DNA from: Nocardia sp. NBC_01730
GTDB lineage: Bacteria > Actinomycetota > Actinomycetes > Mycobacteriales > Mycobacteriaceae
DNA length: 64,000 bases
Assembly (NCBI RefSeq): GCF_035920445.1
Contig: NZ_CP109162.1
Span: forward strand, 744,001 to 808,000
Reading direction: 5' to 3'
Every line of letters begins with the position of its first letter. The stretch's first letter is position 1. Of this stretch, positions 30,202 to 38,329 are shown piece by piece. A program made the translations under genes and the position numbers. The notes beneath the pieces were generated by a model. It was not told where the DNA came from. It worked only from the letters and a program-made list of their open reading frames with translations, and made no database searches.

Positions 30202-31164
30202 TCAGCTGAGGCCGGTGACTTCTTGCGCTATCGCCGCGAGCCGGGTCTGGGCGGCCGAGACGACGCCGTGGCGGTTCTTGTTCGCTTCCTCGTACGCGAC
30301 GATCGCTCGTATGTCGGCGGGTTCGGTCAGTTCCTTGACCACGGCGACGGCTTGGGTGACGTTCAGGTCGTCGTAGTCGTCGATGGGCAGCTCGCCGGGT
30401 TCGAGGACGCCGGTGGCGGTGCGGATCGAATGCAAGGCGTCGGCGGCGGTGTCGGCGCCTTCGCGGCGGGTGACCTGCTCGGCCGTCTCGAGGGCGGCGT
30501 CGCGGGAGGCGGTGAGGGTTCTGACGGCGACACCGCCCGCGTGCGCGCCTTGGGCGAGCAGCTCGCCGAGCGCGGGTGGGGTGGCGCGGACGGTGTCCAG
30601 CGCCCGGTCGAGGCCGCGGGCGGACCAGGTGACCGGGATGTTGACCAGCTTCACCGCGGTCCCGGTGGCTGCCTGGAATGGGGTGCGTCGCAGCGCGGCC
30701 GGCCCGCCGAGGGCGTCCTCGGCCAAGACGGTGGTCAGCCAGTCCACGGTCGCCGAGTGCGCGGTGATCAACCGCTCCGCCAATGTCACGACATCGGTTT
30801 GCCGGGTAGTGGTCGCGAGGGCCTTGATGTAGCGGGCGCGGTCGAGAAGCTGGTGTTCGAGGGTGAGGTCGCCGAGCAGGGCTTCGTCGAACGGTTGGGC
30901 CTGTTCGACCATCGCCTTGACCACGGCGGCGGCCCGTCCGAGGAAGGGGCCGATCAGCTCCGGGACGCCGCCGAGTTCGCGGATGGCGGCCTCGACGGCT
31001 TCGGCGCGGGCGCGGGCGTTGTCGGCGTTCGCGGACAACTCGCGGCGCACCGCCTCGGTCCGGGCCTGCGCGATCCGGGTCTCGGCGATCTGGATTTCGG
31101 TGTTGGTCAGATCGAGGACGGCGCGCAGCTGCGCCAGCAAGGTAGTGGTATCGCGTGTGCTCAT
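30202..31164 (-). CDS. Ferritin-like/helical protein of unknown function
   Basis: 320 residues, almost entirely helical and rich in Ala and Glu, beginning MSTRDTTTLLAQL. Actinobacterial proteins of this type are annotated as ferritin-like domain proteins (family knowledge, moderate certainty). Candidate residues for a di-iron site include Glu in LEHQLLDRARY and EEANKNRHG. The start at 31164 was chosen for the conserved MSTRD; the frame opens 15 codons earlier. No signal peptide. It overlaps nothing real on the plus strand. Confidence 0.6.
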   Translation of the reverse strand: MSTRDTTTLLAQLRAVLDLTNTEIQIAETRIAQARTEAVRRELSANADNARARAEAVEAAIRELGGVPELIGPFLGRAAAVVKAMVEQAQPFDEALLGDLTLEHQLLDRARYIKALATTTRQTDVVTLAERLITAHSATVDWLTTVLAEDALGGPAALRRTPFQAATGTAVKLVNIPVTWSARGLDRALDTVRATPPALGELLAQGAHAGGVAVRTLTASRDAALETAEQVTRREGADTAADALHSIRTATGVLEPGELPIDDYDDLNVTQAVAVVKELTEPADIRAIVAYEEANKNRHGVVSAAQTRLAAIAQEVTGLS

Positions 31165-31660
31165 TCGGATCTCGTCCCTTCGGCGTTCGACGGCATCGGG
31201 TCGGCGCAAGGTGCACCGCTACCGTGACTAGTGGGTGTTCGAATCGTGGAAGCCAAGCGGACGTCATGACGTCCAGACAGCGCCATCAGCTTCGGACCGG
31301 CGAGGCAGCTCGTGATTCCGACTGCGGACGGTCCGCCTACAGTGCGGTTTTCAGTGGCGTACCCAGCGCAGAATGAGCAAGTGACGCGTCTCTTGCGCAC
31401 GGTGGCGACGATACGGGTTCGGACGGCTGATCGTTCACAGCGACACGAGAGCCGGTCCATCCTGACACCCGGCGACGTTCGCCGCGCGGTGGGTACGATC
31501 GAGGCACCCGCAGGAGTGGACACTAGCGGTGCTGGCGGCGATACCTATGGCCAGCGCGCCTTGGGTGAAATCGTTCGCGGTCCTCAGGGAGTGCCGGGCG
31601 GTTCGCCAGCGGCCGTGACCAGCTCGTCACGTTCGCCCCCTGAAAGATCATGGAGCATAC
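31165..31660. other. Intergenic region with a 16-bp palindrome
   Basis: No convincing gene. It holds the perfect palindrome GGACGTCATGACGTCC at 31259-31274, and an imperfect one (GTGAC, six bases, GTCAC) near 31613-31628 just before the monooxygenase start. Confidence 0.5.
31259..31274. promoter_or_regulatory. Perfect 16-bp palindrome, possible operator
   Basis: GGACGTCATGACGTCC equals its own reverse complement. It lies between two divergently transcribed genes, 95 bp upstream of the ferritin-like gene. The regulator is unknown. Confidence 0.4.
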
Positions 31661-32674
31661 ATGGTGACCATCATCGGCGGAGGTATCGCTGGTACCGTTC
31701 TGGCTGGCGCCCTCGCGAGCCGCGACACGAGCGGCCGCGTTTCGCTCTACGAGCAACAACCGAAGGGCCCCGGCAGTGGTGGTGCGCTCCTGATTCTGGA
31801 CGGACGCGGCCACGCGGGTCTCACCGCTCTGGGTGTCGCTGAACGTGACCTCCACGACGCCTCACACCCCCTCACCGGACTGAGCTACGCCAACAGTGTG
31901 GGACGTACGGGTCAGATGCCGAGCAGCGGCCATCGGTTTTGGCTTCGCCGCGACCTGATGGAGATCCTCACGGCATTCGCCGCCAACTCGGGCGCCGAAC
32001 TGCACTACGAGAGACCGATCACCGACGTCACGACTGTCGATAGCCGGACCTGGACTGTGCACCGCAATGGCGAAACCACCACGATCGCAGACGATCTGAT
32101 CATCGCAGCAGACGGAATCGACTCAGTCGTCCGATCACGCATCGAGCCCAACCGATCCCCGGAATACGGCGGCGAGATCGTCCTCTACGGGATGACCACC
32201 GAGCCCCTCGAACTGGATACCGATGACTCGGTACTGCACTTTTTCGCCGAGATGGGCCCCGCCGGCCCGGTCAGCACTCTCGGCCACATCTGGCGACCCG
32301 ACACCAACCGCGCACTCTGGTTTATCCGGATCGCACGGGAAGCCTTGCCGCCCAGCGACATCGGCATTCAGTCAGTAGACGCATGGGCCGACGCGGTTCT
32401 GGCGGCAACACCATCGAACGAGGCGCTAGTTCGCACATTCCTCGAACACACCGACATAGTTCACGTCAGCAACGCACGGAACCTGCCGCTGGCGACCGCT
32501 GCCGAGCCCACGCTGGCGCACAGTGGTGGCCAACACAAGAGAGCACCGGGAATCCTGGGCCGTGCACACCGCTTCGTGACCGGCTGCGGTTTCAACGTCG
32601 CCGCCGGACACGGCGACCGGCCCCGAACGGCGGAGGACGAGCAGCGCATCGCCGTCCTACGGCGGGCGAGCTGA
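31661..32674 (+). CDS. FAD-dependent monooxygenase, C-terminally altered
   Basis: The N-terminal Rossmann motif (IIGGGIAGTVLAGAL), a substrate-domain middle, and DDLIIAADGIDSVVRSRI (the DG motif) identify a class A flavin monooxygenase. The expected second FAD motif (GDA/GDAD followed by a Pro-rich helix) should come right after LPLATAAEPTL near residue 285, but the last 50 residues are unrelated (GGQHKRAPGILG...). The enzyme is therefore probably truncated and inactive. ATG at 31661 follows GGAG. Confidence 0.65.
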   Translation: MVTIIGGGIAGTVLAGALASRDTSGRVSLYEQQPKGPGSGGALLILDGRGHAGLTALGVAERDLHDASHPLTGLSYANSVGRTGQMPSSGHRFWLRRDLMEILTAFAANSGAELHYERPITDVTTVDSRTWTVHRNGETTTIADDLIIAADGIDSVVRSRIEPNRSPEYGGEIVLYGMTTEPLELDTDDSVLHFFAEMGPAGPVSTLGHIWRPDTNRALWFIRIAREALPPSDIGIQSVDAWADAVLAATPSNEALVRTFLEHTDIVHVSNARNLPLATAAEPTLAHSGGQHKRAPGILGRAHRFVTGCGFNVAAGHGDRPRTAEDEQRIAVLRRAS

Positions 32675-33100
32675 TCGCCCCGATCGTCGTAGATTTGCAC
32701 ACTTACCTGGCCGAACGTGCCGTGCCGGAATGGCAGGTAACCCTGGATGCCCTGCAGGAACTGCCGCGGATCGGTGCCGAAGGGCCGATCGGCTTCTGGG
32801 GCATCATGCAGGGCACCGGGATCGGGGTGCCGTTGACGGCGGTCGAACCCCGGATTACGGCGGCGGTCTCCGGTTGTCTCGGGCACGAATCCGTGACCGA
32901 GGCGGCGGCACAAATCACCGTCCCGGTCGAATTCCTGCTCCAATGCGATGACGAGCATGTCGACCGCCGATCCGGTCTCGCGTTGTTCGACGCCTTCGCC
33001 TCGAACGAAAGGACGTTGCACGCCAACGCGGGCGGGCATTTCGAGGGTTGGTCAAGGCTGCTTGGACATAGGCAGCGGGATGACCGATCGGCGCGACCAT
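32644..33100 (+). pseudogene. Alpha/beta-hydrolase remnant without its catalytic Ser
   Basis: The frame running to 33222 has hydrolase-like sequence from about 32644: VPEWQVTLDAL, PIGFWGIMQGTGIGVPL, ITVPVEFLLQCDDEHV and LHANAGGH. In the nucleophile elbow G-x-S-x-G the Ser is Met (32806-32808), while the Asp and His positions remain. The N-terminal third is missing and homology ends by about 33060. Confidence 0.6.
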
Positions 33101-33337
33101 TACACCAGCATCGGGCAGAACTGACACCGGCCAAGGGATCTCGGCGAGACGATTGCCGCGCTTCTGGACGGCTGCGAGAACGTCGGAACGTCCCCCGCGG
33201 CCGGGCTGGTTCGATACGCTAACCGACGGAACGACTCCCGCTACACGCCGCTGCGATGTCGTGGAGGTCCGTTCGGGTGTATTGCTGGAGCGGGTATTAC
33301 GGCCGCGAGTGTCGTTACGCGGGAAGGACATCGACTG

Positions 33338-33781
33338 ATGACAGTGCGGCGAATGGCGGCGGGGGTTGTGGCGTCGGTAGGGATCGGTGCGTTGGTGTGC
33401 GGAATCCAGGCGACGCCGGCACAGGCGGATCCGCTACCGCAATGGGCTCCGTTGGGCACCACGCTCTACACCTTCGGTGATGCGAATTTCTGTGCTGGGG
33501 CGATCGGCGTGGTGCTGGAGGCCGCGCCGCACCTACCCGGCCACGTGTTGGCGCACGTGACACCACTGGGTTATCAGCGCGGGCCGTGCGGCAATCACGT
33601 GATGCTGGGATGGGTGGGCTCAGCGGGTGCGCGGGCCCAAGATGTGTATGTGCACACCGATGCGGCGCCAGGCGAGACCGTGACCGTGGACCTGTGGGTG
33701 GGGACGGGTCCGGCGAAGATCATGTCGGACACCTGGCCGATCCAGGGCTCGTTCGCGGAGTGGTATCTCCTGGTGCCCTAG
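33338..33781 (+). CDS. Small secreted protein, hypothetical
   Basis: 147 residues. A Sec signal peptide (RR near the N-terminus, hydrophobic core, ATPAQA) is probably cut after residue 30. The mature part is beta-rich, with a Cys pair (FCAG, GPCGN) that may form a disulfide, and ends in an aromatic motif (FAEWYLLVP). GGAAGGAC precedes the ATG by about 10 bases. Function is not recognised. Confidence 0.7.
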   Translation: MTVRRMAAGVVASVGIGALVCGIQATPAQADPLPQWAPLGTTLYTFGDANFCAGAIGVVLEAAPHLPGHVLAHVTPLGYQRGPCGNHVMLGWVGSAGARAQDVYVHTDAAPGETVTVDLWVGTGPAKIMSDTWPIQGSFAEWYLLVP

Positions 33782-34253
33782 CCGCGCGCCGCGGTGCGGG
33801 TGGATCCGGTCCGCTGCGGACGGTCATCCCGACAGTGACATTGTGGAGCCGCTCCGGTAGGCGTGTCAGGTCTGCTGTGTCAAGTGGACTTCGGTGTCTA
33901 CCGCGCGCAACACGTCGTCGCAAGGATGCGGCTCATGGACGTTTGCTGTCGCTTGTCGTCTGATGTGGCGAGGCTGAGCGGGGTTCGGCCTGGGGTTCGC
34001 CGGTTGTGGCGGAGTCGTTGGTGGTCAACGTTTCTCATTGTGAAGTGGCGAGTCGACGGGATGATGGCGTCCTTCATGTTCGGGTTGCAGAGATGGTGGG
34101 TGTGTACTCGTGCCCAGTATTCGCTGCGGGTTCTGGCGTGCTTTCGGCGATGCCTGCCGAGATCGTGACGAGATCGGCGCGTCTAGGCGCGCGTCCACTC
34201 CAGCCCATGCCATGATGCGAGCGGCCCTGACGCCTCAACCGAAGGAGACGACC
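33782..34253. other. Gene-poor stretch
   Basis: No open frame here has a plausible start, codon bias or recognisable product. Base composition is slightly lower in GC than the neighbours. It probably carries the promoter of the chitin-binding gene at its right end. Confidence 0.4.
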
Positions 34254-34562
34254 GTGCGACTCGACTGCATTCTCGCTTTGCCCGCCGTCGCGCTGCTCGG
34301 TTCCGGCCTGACGCTTGCCGCCGCGCCCTCTGCCCTCGCGGAGGGCACCGGACTCGACGTCGCGGCCTTCAGCTGTCCCCAGCCCAACGGGCTCTTCCCT
34401 TTTCCCGGGGACGTGACGAAGTACGTTCAGTGCTCGAACAACGTCCCGACCGTTTACAAGTGTCCGGACGGCCTGAATTGGAACCGGAATGGCCAGTACT
34501 GCGACTGGCCGGCCAGCGCGGGCGCGGTGGCTGACCGATACCCACCCGGAAAATTCCGTTGA
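34254..34562 (+). CDS. Secreted chitin-binding (CBM14/peritrophin-A-like) protein
   Basis: 102 residues from a GTG preceded by GAAGGAGACGACC. Signal peptide 1-29 (cleavage after SALA). The mature protein is essentially one CBM14 domain: C41, NGLFPFPGDVTKYVQC60, PTVYKC70, GLNWN, YC83DWP. CBM14 normally has six Cys; the second (D-C-x-K-Y, here V54) and the sixth (after DWP, here A91) are absent. It probably binds chitin or a related polymer outside the cell (inference). It stands alone. Confidence 0.75.
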   Translation: MRLDCILALPAVALLGSGLTLAAAPSALAEGTGLDVAAFSCPQPNGLFPFPGDVTKYVQCSNNVPTVYKCPDGLNWNRNGQYCDWPASAGAVADRYPPGKFR

Positions 34563-34866
34563 CCTCGGTACGACGAGAACGACCGCACCCACATCAGGGT
34601 CCGCGCCGCCGCCCAATGGAGCGCGGAAGAGTCAGCGCAGGAATCAAGATCGAAGAACCGCGAGATCGACCGGGTTGACGGGTGGTCGCATTCGGCGCTC
34701 ACCGGGACGTGTATACAAGGTATCGGCACGCGGATGGCCGGTAGGCAGACGTTTGGTGGTTGGGTGGCCGGTCCCCGACCCGTAGCCACCAACAACCCGC
34801 CCGATCGATCTCCGGTCGAATGGCCGCCGTGGGGAGTTCCAACTGGCCACCGGCACAACCCGAAAT
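34563..34866. other. Intergenic stretch without recognisable genes
   Basis: About 300 bases between the chitin-binding gene and the integrase remnant. No start with a ribosome binding site and no hairpin of note was seen. Confidence 0.35.
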
Positions 34867-35190
34867 TCACAGGTTCGGCGGTCGAGTGAGGTCTACGTAA
34901 TCGGCGAGGTAGATGATCGTTGCCTCGGGTCATGCCGAAGGCGGCGGCCACGAGCTTGGGGTCAATTGTGTTGACCATATCGATCAAGCGGGTGCTGCGG
35001 ATCATGCGTGGCCCGAACCCACAGCCGTCGAGGACGTGGCTGAGACAGGCGACGGAGGCGCGCTCGACCGGATTGTGGGGGAACGGCCGGGCGGGCGGCA
35101 GCACGGCTGCAGTCGCGGCTTGCGGTGCGGCTGGCCCGCCACACCGCAGTGCGTGTGCTGCTGTGAATTCCCGCACGCCACGCCCGGTGT
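34867..35190 (-). pseudogene. Integrase-like C-terminal remnant
   Basis: On the minus strand the frames give RSTRLIDMVNTIDPKLVAAAFGM and, after a 1-nt shift, IYLADYVDLTRPPNL and a stop at 34867. This matches the C-terminal part of actinobacterial integrase-like proteins (HP.LVAxALGM, then YLADHVD). The N-terminal core is not recognisable. It suggests a decayed mobile element. Confidence 0.5.
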
Positions 35191-35946
35191 CGCAGGGGTT
35201 GAGTGTGGTCGATTCGGCACTGCGCCGCCGAAACCGTTGCGGCACCATCCTGATCGATGCCATCACCTACGAGGGGATCGACGTCAGTGAACCGGCGATA
35301 GCGATGGGTGAGGACAACCGCTCAGCGGACCGCCGGGCGACAGGAAAAGACAGTCTGCCAAGGATTGTGAACTTGTCCCTGGATGCGAACTTCGTGGTGG
35401 TGTCCGAGGCGCGCGAGTCAATGCGCGGTGAACAGGGCTTTGACCCAGCCGAGCGTCCGCAGCTCGGAACGGTCGGTTCGGATGCTGCTGCAGTGCGATT
35501 GCAACGGTTCTTCCATCTGGACGAGAAAGACATCCTGGTCGTAGAATGACAACGTTTCGAGCTTATTTCTCTCACTCTCCGCCCCCGGGGGCGCGGACAG
35601 GCTGCGGGGTCGGGTATGAGATCGATTGCCTTGGAAGGCATTGCGCTGAGGTACTCGTTGGCGGATTCGGGTCCTCCTGTTGTGCCCCTGATCAGGTTGT
35701 ACCCGTAGAGTAGGCGGGACTTTGTTTTCGGGATGCTGCACGGTTCGGGATGTCGACCGATGTTCTTCGACCCTAAGGGAATTCCGCCGCGCACCGTTGA
35801 GTAACTCGTGGCGGATGTCATTGCGCTGGTACGGCAGCTCGGTCGATCGCAGTCGACGACATCAATCACCGGCCAGGTACAGCACGGCACTGATACATAC
35901 CCGAACATAAATATCGGGGTAGAACGAGAAACTGTGGAGATTCGTG
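35191..35946. other. Gene-poor stretch upstream of the methyltransferase gene
   Basis: Several open frames exist on both strands but none has a recognisable product or a good start. The last 40 bases carry AT-rich sequence (ACATAAATATCGG) that could be the promoter of the gene at 35947. Confidence 0.4.
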
Positions 35947-36840
35947 ATGACCTCGGAGATCGGTGAATACCAGGGTGCGTCGTCGGATGCGGTCCGGCAT
36001 CACTACGACATCGGAACCGAATTCTACCGGCTGTGGTTGGACACCAGCCTGACCTACTCGTGCGCGTTGTGGGCCGACGGCGACGACCTCGACCGCGCTC
36101 AACAGCGAAAACTCGACTACCTCATAGCCAAGGCCCACATCACCGGCGCTGAACGGGTGCTCGACATCGGGTGTGGCTGGGGAAGTCTTATGCGGGGAAT
36201 AGCCAACAGGCACGAACGGGCCCGCATCACCGGCCTCACCCTCAGCCGAGACCAATACGACTACGTCCGCACCCACGCCGCAGACCGGATCGACGTACGT
36301 CTGGAACACTGGAATGCGCACCGCCCCGATCACCGGTACGACGCCATCTTCTGTATCGGCGCGCTCGAACATTTCGTGCGATTCGGATTATCTCGGCAGG
36401 AACGTACGGCGGCCTATCGGGCATTCTTTGCCCACTGTCACCGCATGCTCCACCCCGGCGGGGGGCTCATAGTCCAAACGATCGGCAAAGGCAATCGGCG
36501 ACTCGACCACGACGCGATCACAGATGTGCAGTTCCTTGCGAACGATATCTTCCCGGAATCGGATCCACCGCGGCTCGCGGAACTTGCCCACGCCGCGGAA
36601 AAACTCTTCGAAATCCGTTCGCTGGTCAACGACCGCCGTGACTATTCGACAACCTGCGCGGAATGGCTGCGCCACCTCAGGTCGCATCGGTCCGATGCAG
36701 AGCGGATTGCCGGCGCCCACGTCGCCGATGCCTATGAACGCTACCTGGAGGCATCCATCCGGCAATTCGACGAGGAACACCTCGTGTTGTATCGAATCGT
36801 GCTTCGGAAAGTGGCCGATCCACCGCCACCTCTCGGGTGA
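35947..36840 (+). CDS. Cyclopropane-fatty-acyl-phospholipid synthase-like methyltransferase
   Basis: 297 residues. SAM-dependent methyltransferase of the CFA/mycolic acid cyclopropane synthase type: HHYDIGTEFYRLWLD substrate region, VLDIGCGWGSL (SAM motif I), GLTLSRDQYDYV (motif II) and CIGALEHF (motif post-I). The family modifies unsaturated acyl chains or mycolates; here the product is unknown. ATG 35947 lies 7 bases after GGAG; a GTG one codon earlier is less well spaced. It is convergent with the PhyH-type gene. Confidence 0.8.
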   Translation: MTSEIGEYQGASSDAVRHHYDIGTEFYRLWLDTSLTYSCALWADGDDLDRAQQRKLDYLIAKAHITGAERVLDIGCGWGSLMRGIANRHERARITGLTLSRDQYDYVRTHAADRIDVRLEHWNAHRPDHRYDAIFCIGALEHFVRFGLSRQERTAAYRAFFAHCHRMLHPGGGLIVQTIGKGNRRLDHDAITDVQFLANDIFPESDPPRLAELAHAAEKLFEIRSLVNDRRDYSTTCAEWLRHLRSHRSDAERIAGAHVADAYERYLEASIRQFDEEHLVLYRIVLRKVADPPPPLG

Positions 36841-36944
36841 CCGACTCGCGTGGCAGCCACCCCACCACTTCATAATTCCGAGGACCTGTCGACCGCGTTC
36901 TCTGGCTTCACCGCGAAGTATTCCTTGCGATATATCGCGGAACG

Positions 36945-37844
36945 TCACCCATAACTCATAGGGGCGGCCGAATCAAAGGTTTCGAGAAGCCGCTTGGGAT
37001 GCATGCCATCAACGGCACCCATGAACGGCGGATGGATGCTGTAGCCCAACATCCGGCGGATGTCTTCCGAGACTGTCCGCGCGGTGTGCCGACTGGTGGC
37101 CAACGTGTACGCTTCCTGGGGTCGCAGCCAGGGCTCGCAATACTGCACAGTCACACCAAGACGCGAAGCGGTCGCTCGATTTGCGCCACCACCGTGCCAT
37201 AGCGTGCCGAGATAGAATGCGCACGACCCAGGAGGCATCTGCGTGACTACCCGGGCATCGGATTCGGTTGGTCGACGTTCTGATTCCCAGCGATGGCTGC
37301 CGGGCAGTAAGACCGTGCCGCCATTGGTATCGGTGAACGAATCGATCGCCCACATCGTCGCGGCGCTCAGCGCCGGGCGCGGTCTCGGGATCGGATAGAA
37401 ACCATCGTCATGGTGCAGCAGTTGAGGCTGTTCACCGGGGAGGATATTGATCACTTGCAGTTGTGAGAGTAAATAATTCGGCAGGAACAGCCGATCGAGC
37501 AGAGCCAGCACCCGAGGATGGTCGACCAACCTGTCGCATGCGCGAGTCTTCTCGAGCACGCTGTATACCCGCTCGGTCCGCACGCCTTCGAACGTATTAC
37601 GGCCGGTCTGGCCGAGCAGAGGCACAATCGCCGCACGTACGCGCTGGCACTCGTCGGGAGTGATCAAGTTATCCAAGACGATGTACCCGTCACGATCAAG
37701 CGCGTCCAGGTCTGCATCGACGACCGCCGAGTCGATGGCCCCTGCTGCACTGGCGGTAGCCCGATGGCGTCGAGCCAGATCGACACGTAGGTCATCCATC
37801 GCGGTGATGACGTCCACCGCGTGCGGCGAGCGCGCAGAGTTCAT
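36945..37844 (-). CDS. Phytanoyl-CoA dioxygenase (PhyH)-family protein
   Basis: 299 residues. Fe(II)/2-oxoglutarate oxygenase with HHDDGF (the H-x-D pair), NGGTVLLPGSHRW and a distal His in GTLWHGGGANR, followed by the 2-oxoglutarate-binding Arg region (ATASRLG). It hydroxylates an unidentified, perhaps acyl or natural-product, substrate. The ATG at 37844 has GAGGAG just upstream; the frame opens 15 codons earlier without a binding site. Convergent with the methyltransferase gene, so both may act on lipids, though they are not co-transcribed. Confidence 0.8.
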   Translation of the reverse strand: MNSARSPHAVDVITAMDDLRVDLARRHRATASAAGAIDSAVVDADLDALDRDGYIVLDNLITPDECQRVRAAIVPLLGQTGRNTFEGVRTERVYSVLEKTRACDRLVDHPRVLALLDRLFLPNYLLSQLQVINILPGEQPQLLHHDDGFYPIPRPRPALSAATMWAIDSFTDTNGGTVLLPGSHRWESERRPTESDARVVTQMPPGSCAFYLGTLWHGGGANRATASRLGVTVQYCEPWLRPQEAYTLATSRHTARTVSEDIRRMLGYSIHPPFMGAVDGMHPKRLLETFDSAAPMSYG

Positions 37845-38329
37845 AGCTGCTCCTCGAGCGGATCGGGTGAGACCGACCGTCCGGGTCACCGCTGCGGCCC
37901 CGCTCCGACCTCCAGCTCAGCGACGGTCGGCCACTTGCTCTCAGTGGTTACTGCCCAGATGGATTCAGGGCGACCGCACCCAATTGTGAGTTCTGTCCAA
38001 CCCGTAACGCAAGGCCGCCATGGGGCCGACAGCCGTTTCGAGCCGACGATCAAGTCGCGCACCGAGTTCTCATCGCTGCCAGCCCGATCTGCCCCGGTCT
38101 CCGGGTGGGTCAGGTTGCGGCAGGTGGGGCGTGGATGGTGTCGAACAGGTGTTGCCAAGGGCGTGTCAGCCGTGTGGGAGGTGCCAGATCTGTTGGTGGC
38201 CAAGGGTTGCCAGCATCTCGATGAGGTCGGCGCGGATCGTGGCGGTGGTGGCCTTGGAATCGACCGATCGCTCGGGGCCGCTGCTGCGGTTGGGGTCGGC
38301 GTCTGGGGGCGCTTCGAGTCAGCGCAACC
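37845..38329. other. Intergenic stretch between kinase and dioxygenase genes
   Basis: About 485 bases with no recognisable product in any frame. It probably holds the promoter of the dioxygenase gene near 37850-37900 and the terminator of the kinase gene; neither is clear. Confidence 0.35.

Noticed and set aside
30046..31227. 393-codon plus-strand frame over the ferritin-like gene
   Set aside because: Only its first 40 codons (PNPOx stub) are meaningful; the rest is Gly/Arg-rich antisense of the minus-strand gene.
31235..31255. GTTCGAATC resembling a tRNA T-loop
   Set aside because: No acceptor or anticodon stem can be built around it.
36921..36942. Inverted repeat between the convergent methyltransferase and dioxygenase genes as a terminator
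   Set aside because: The GCGATATATCGC core leaves no loop and the outer stem needs wobble pairs, so it is too weak to call.
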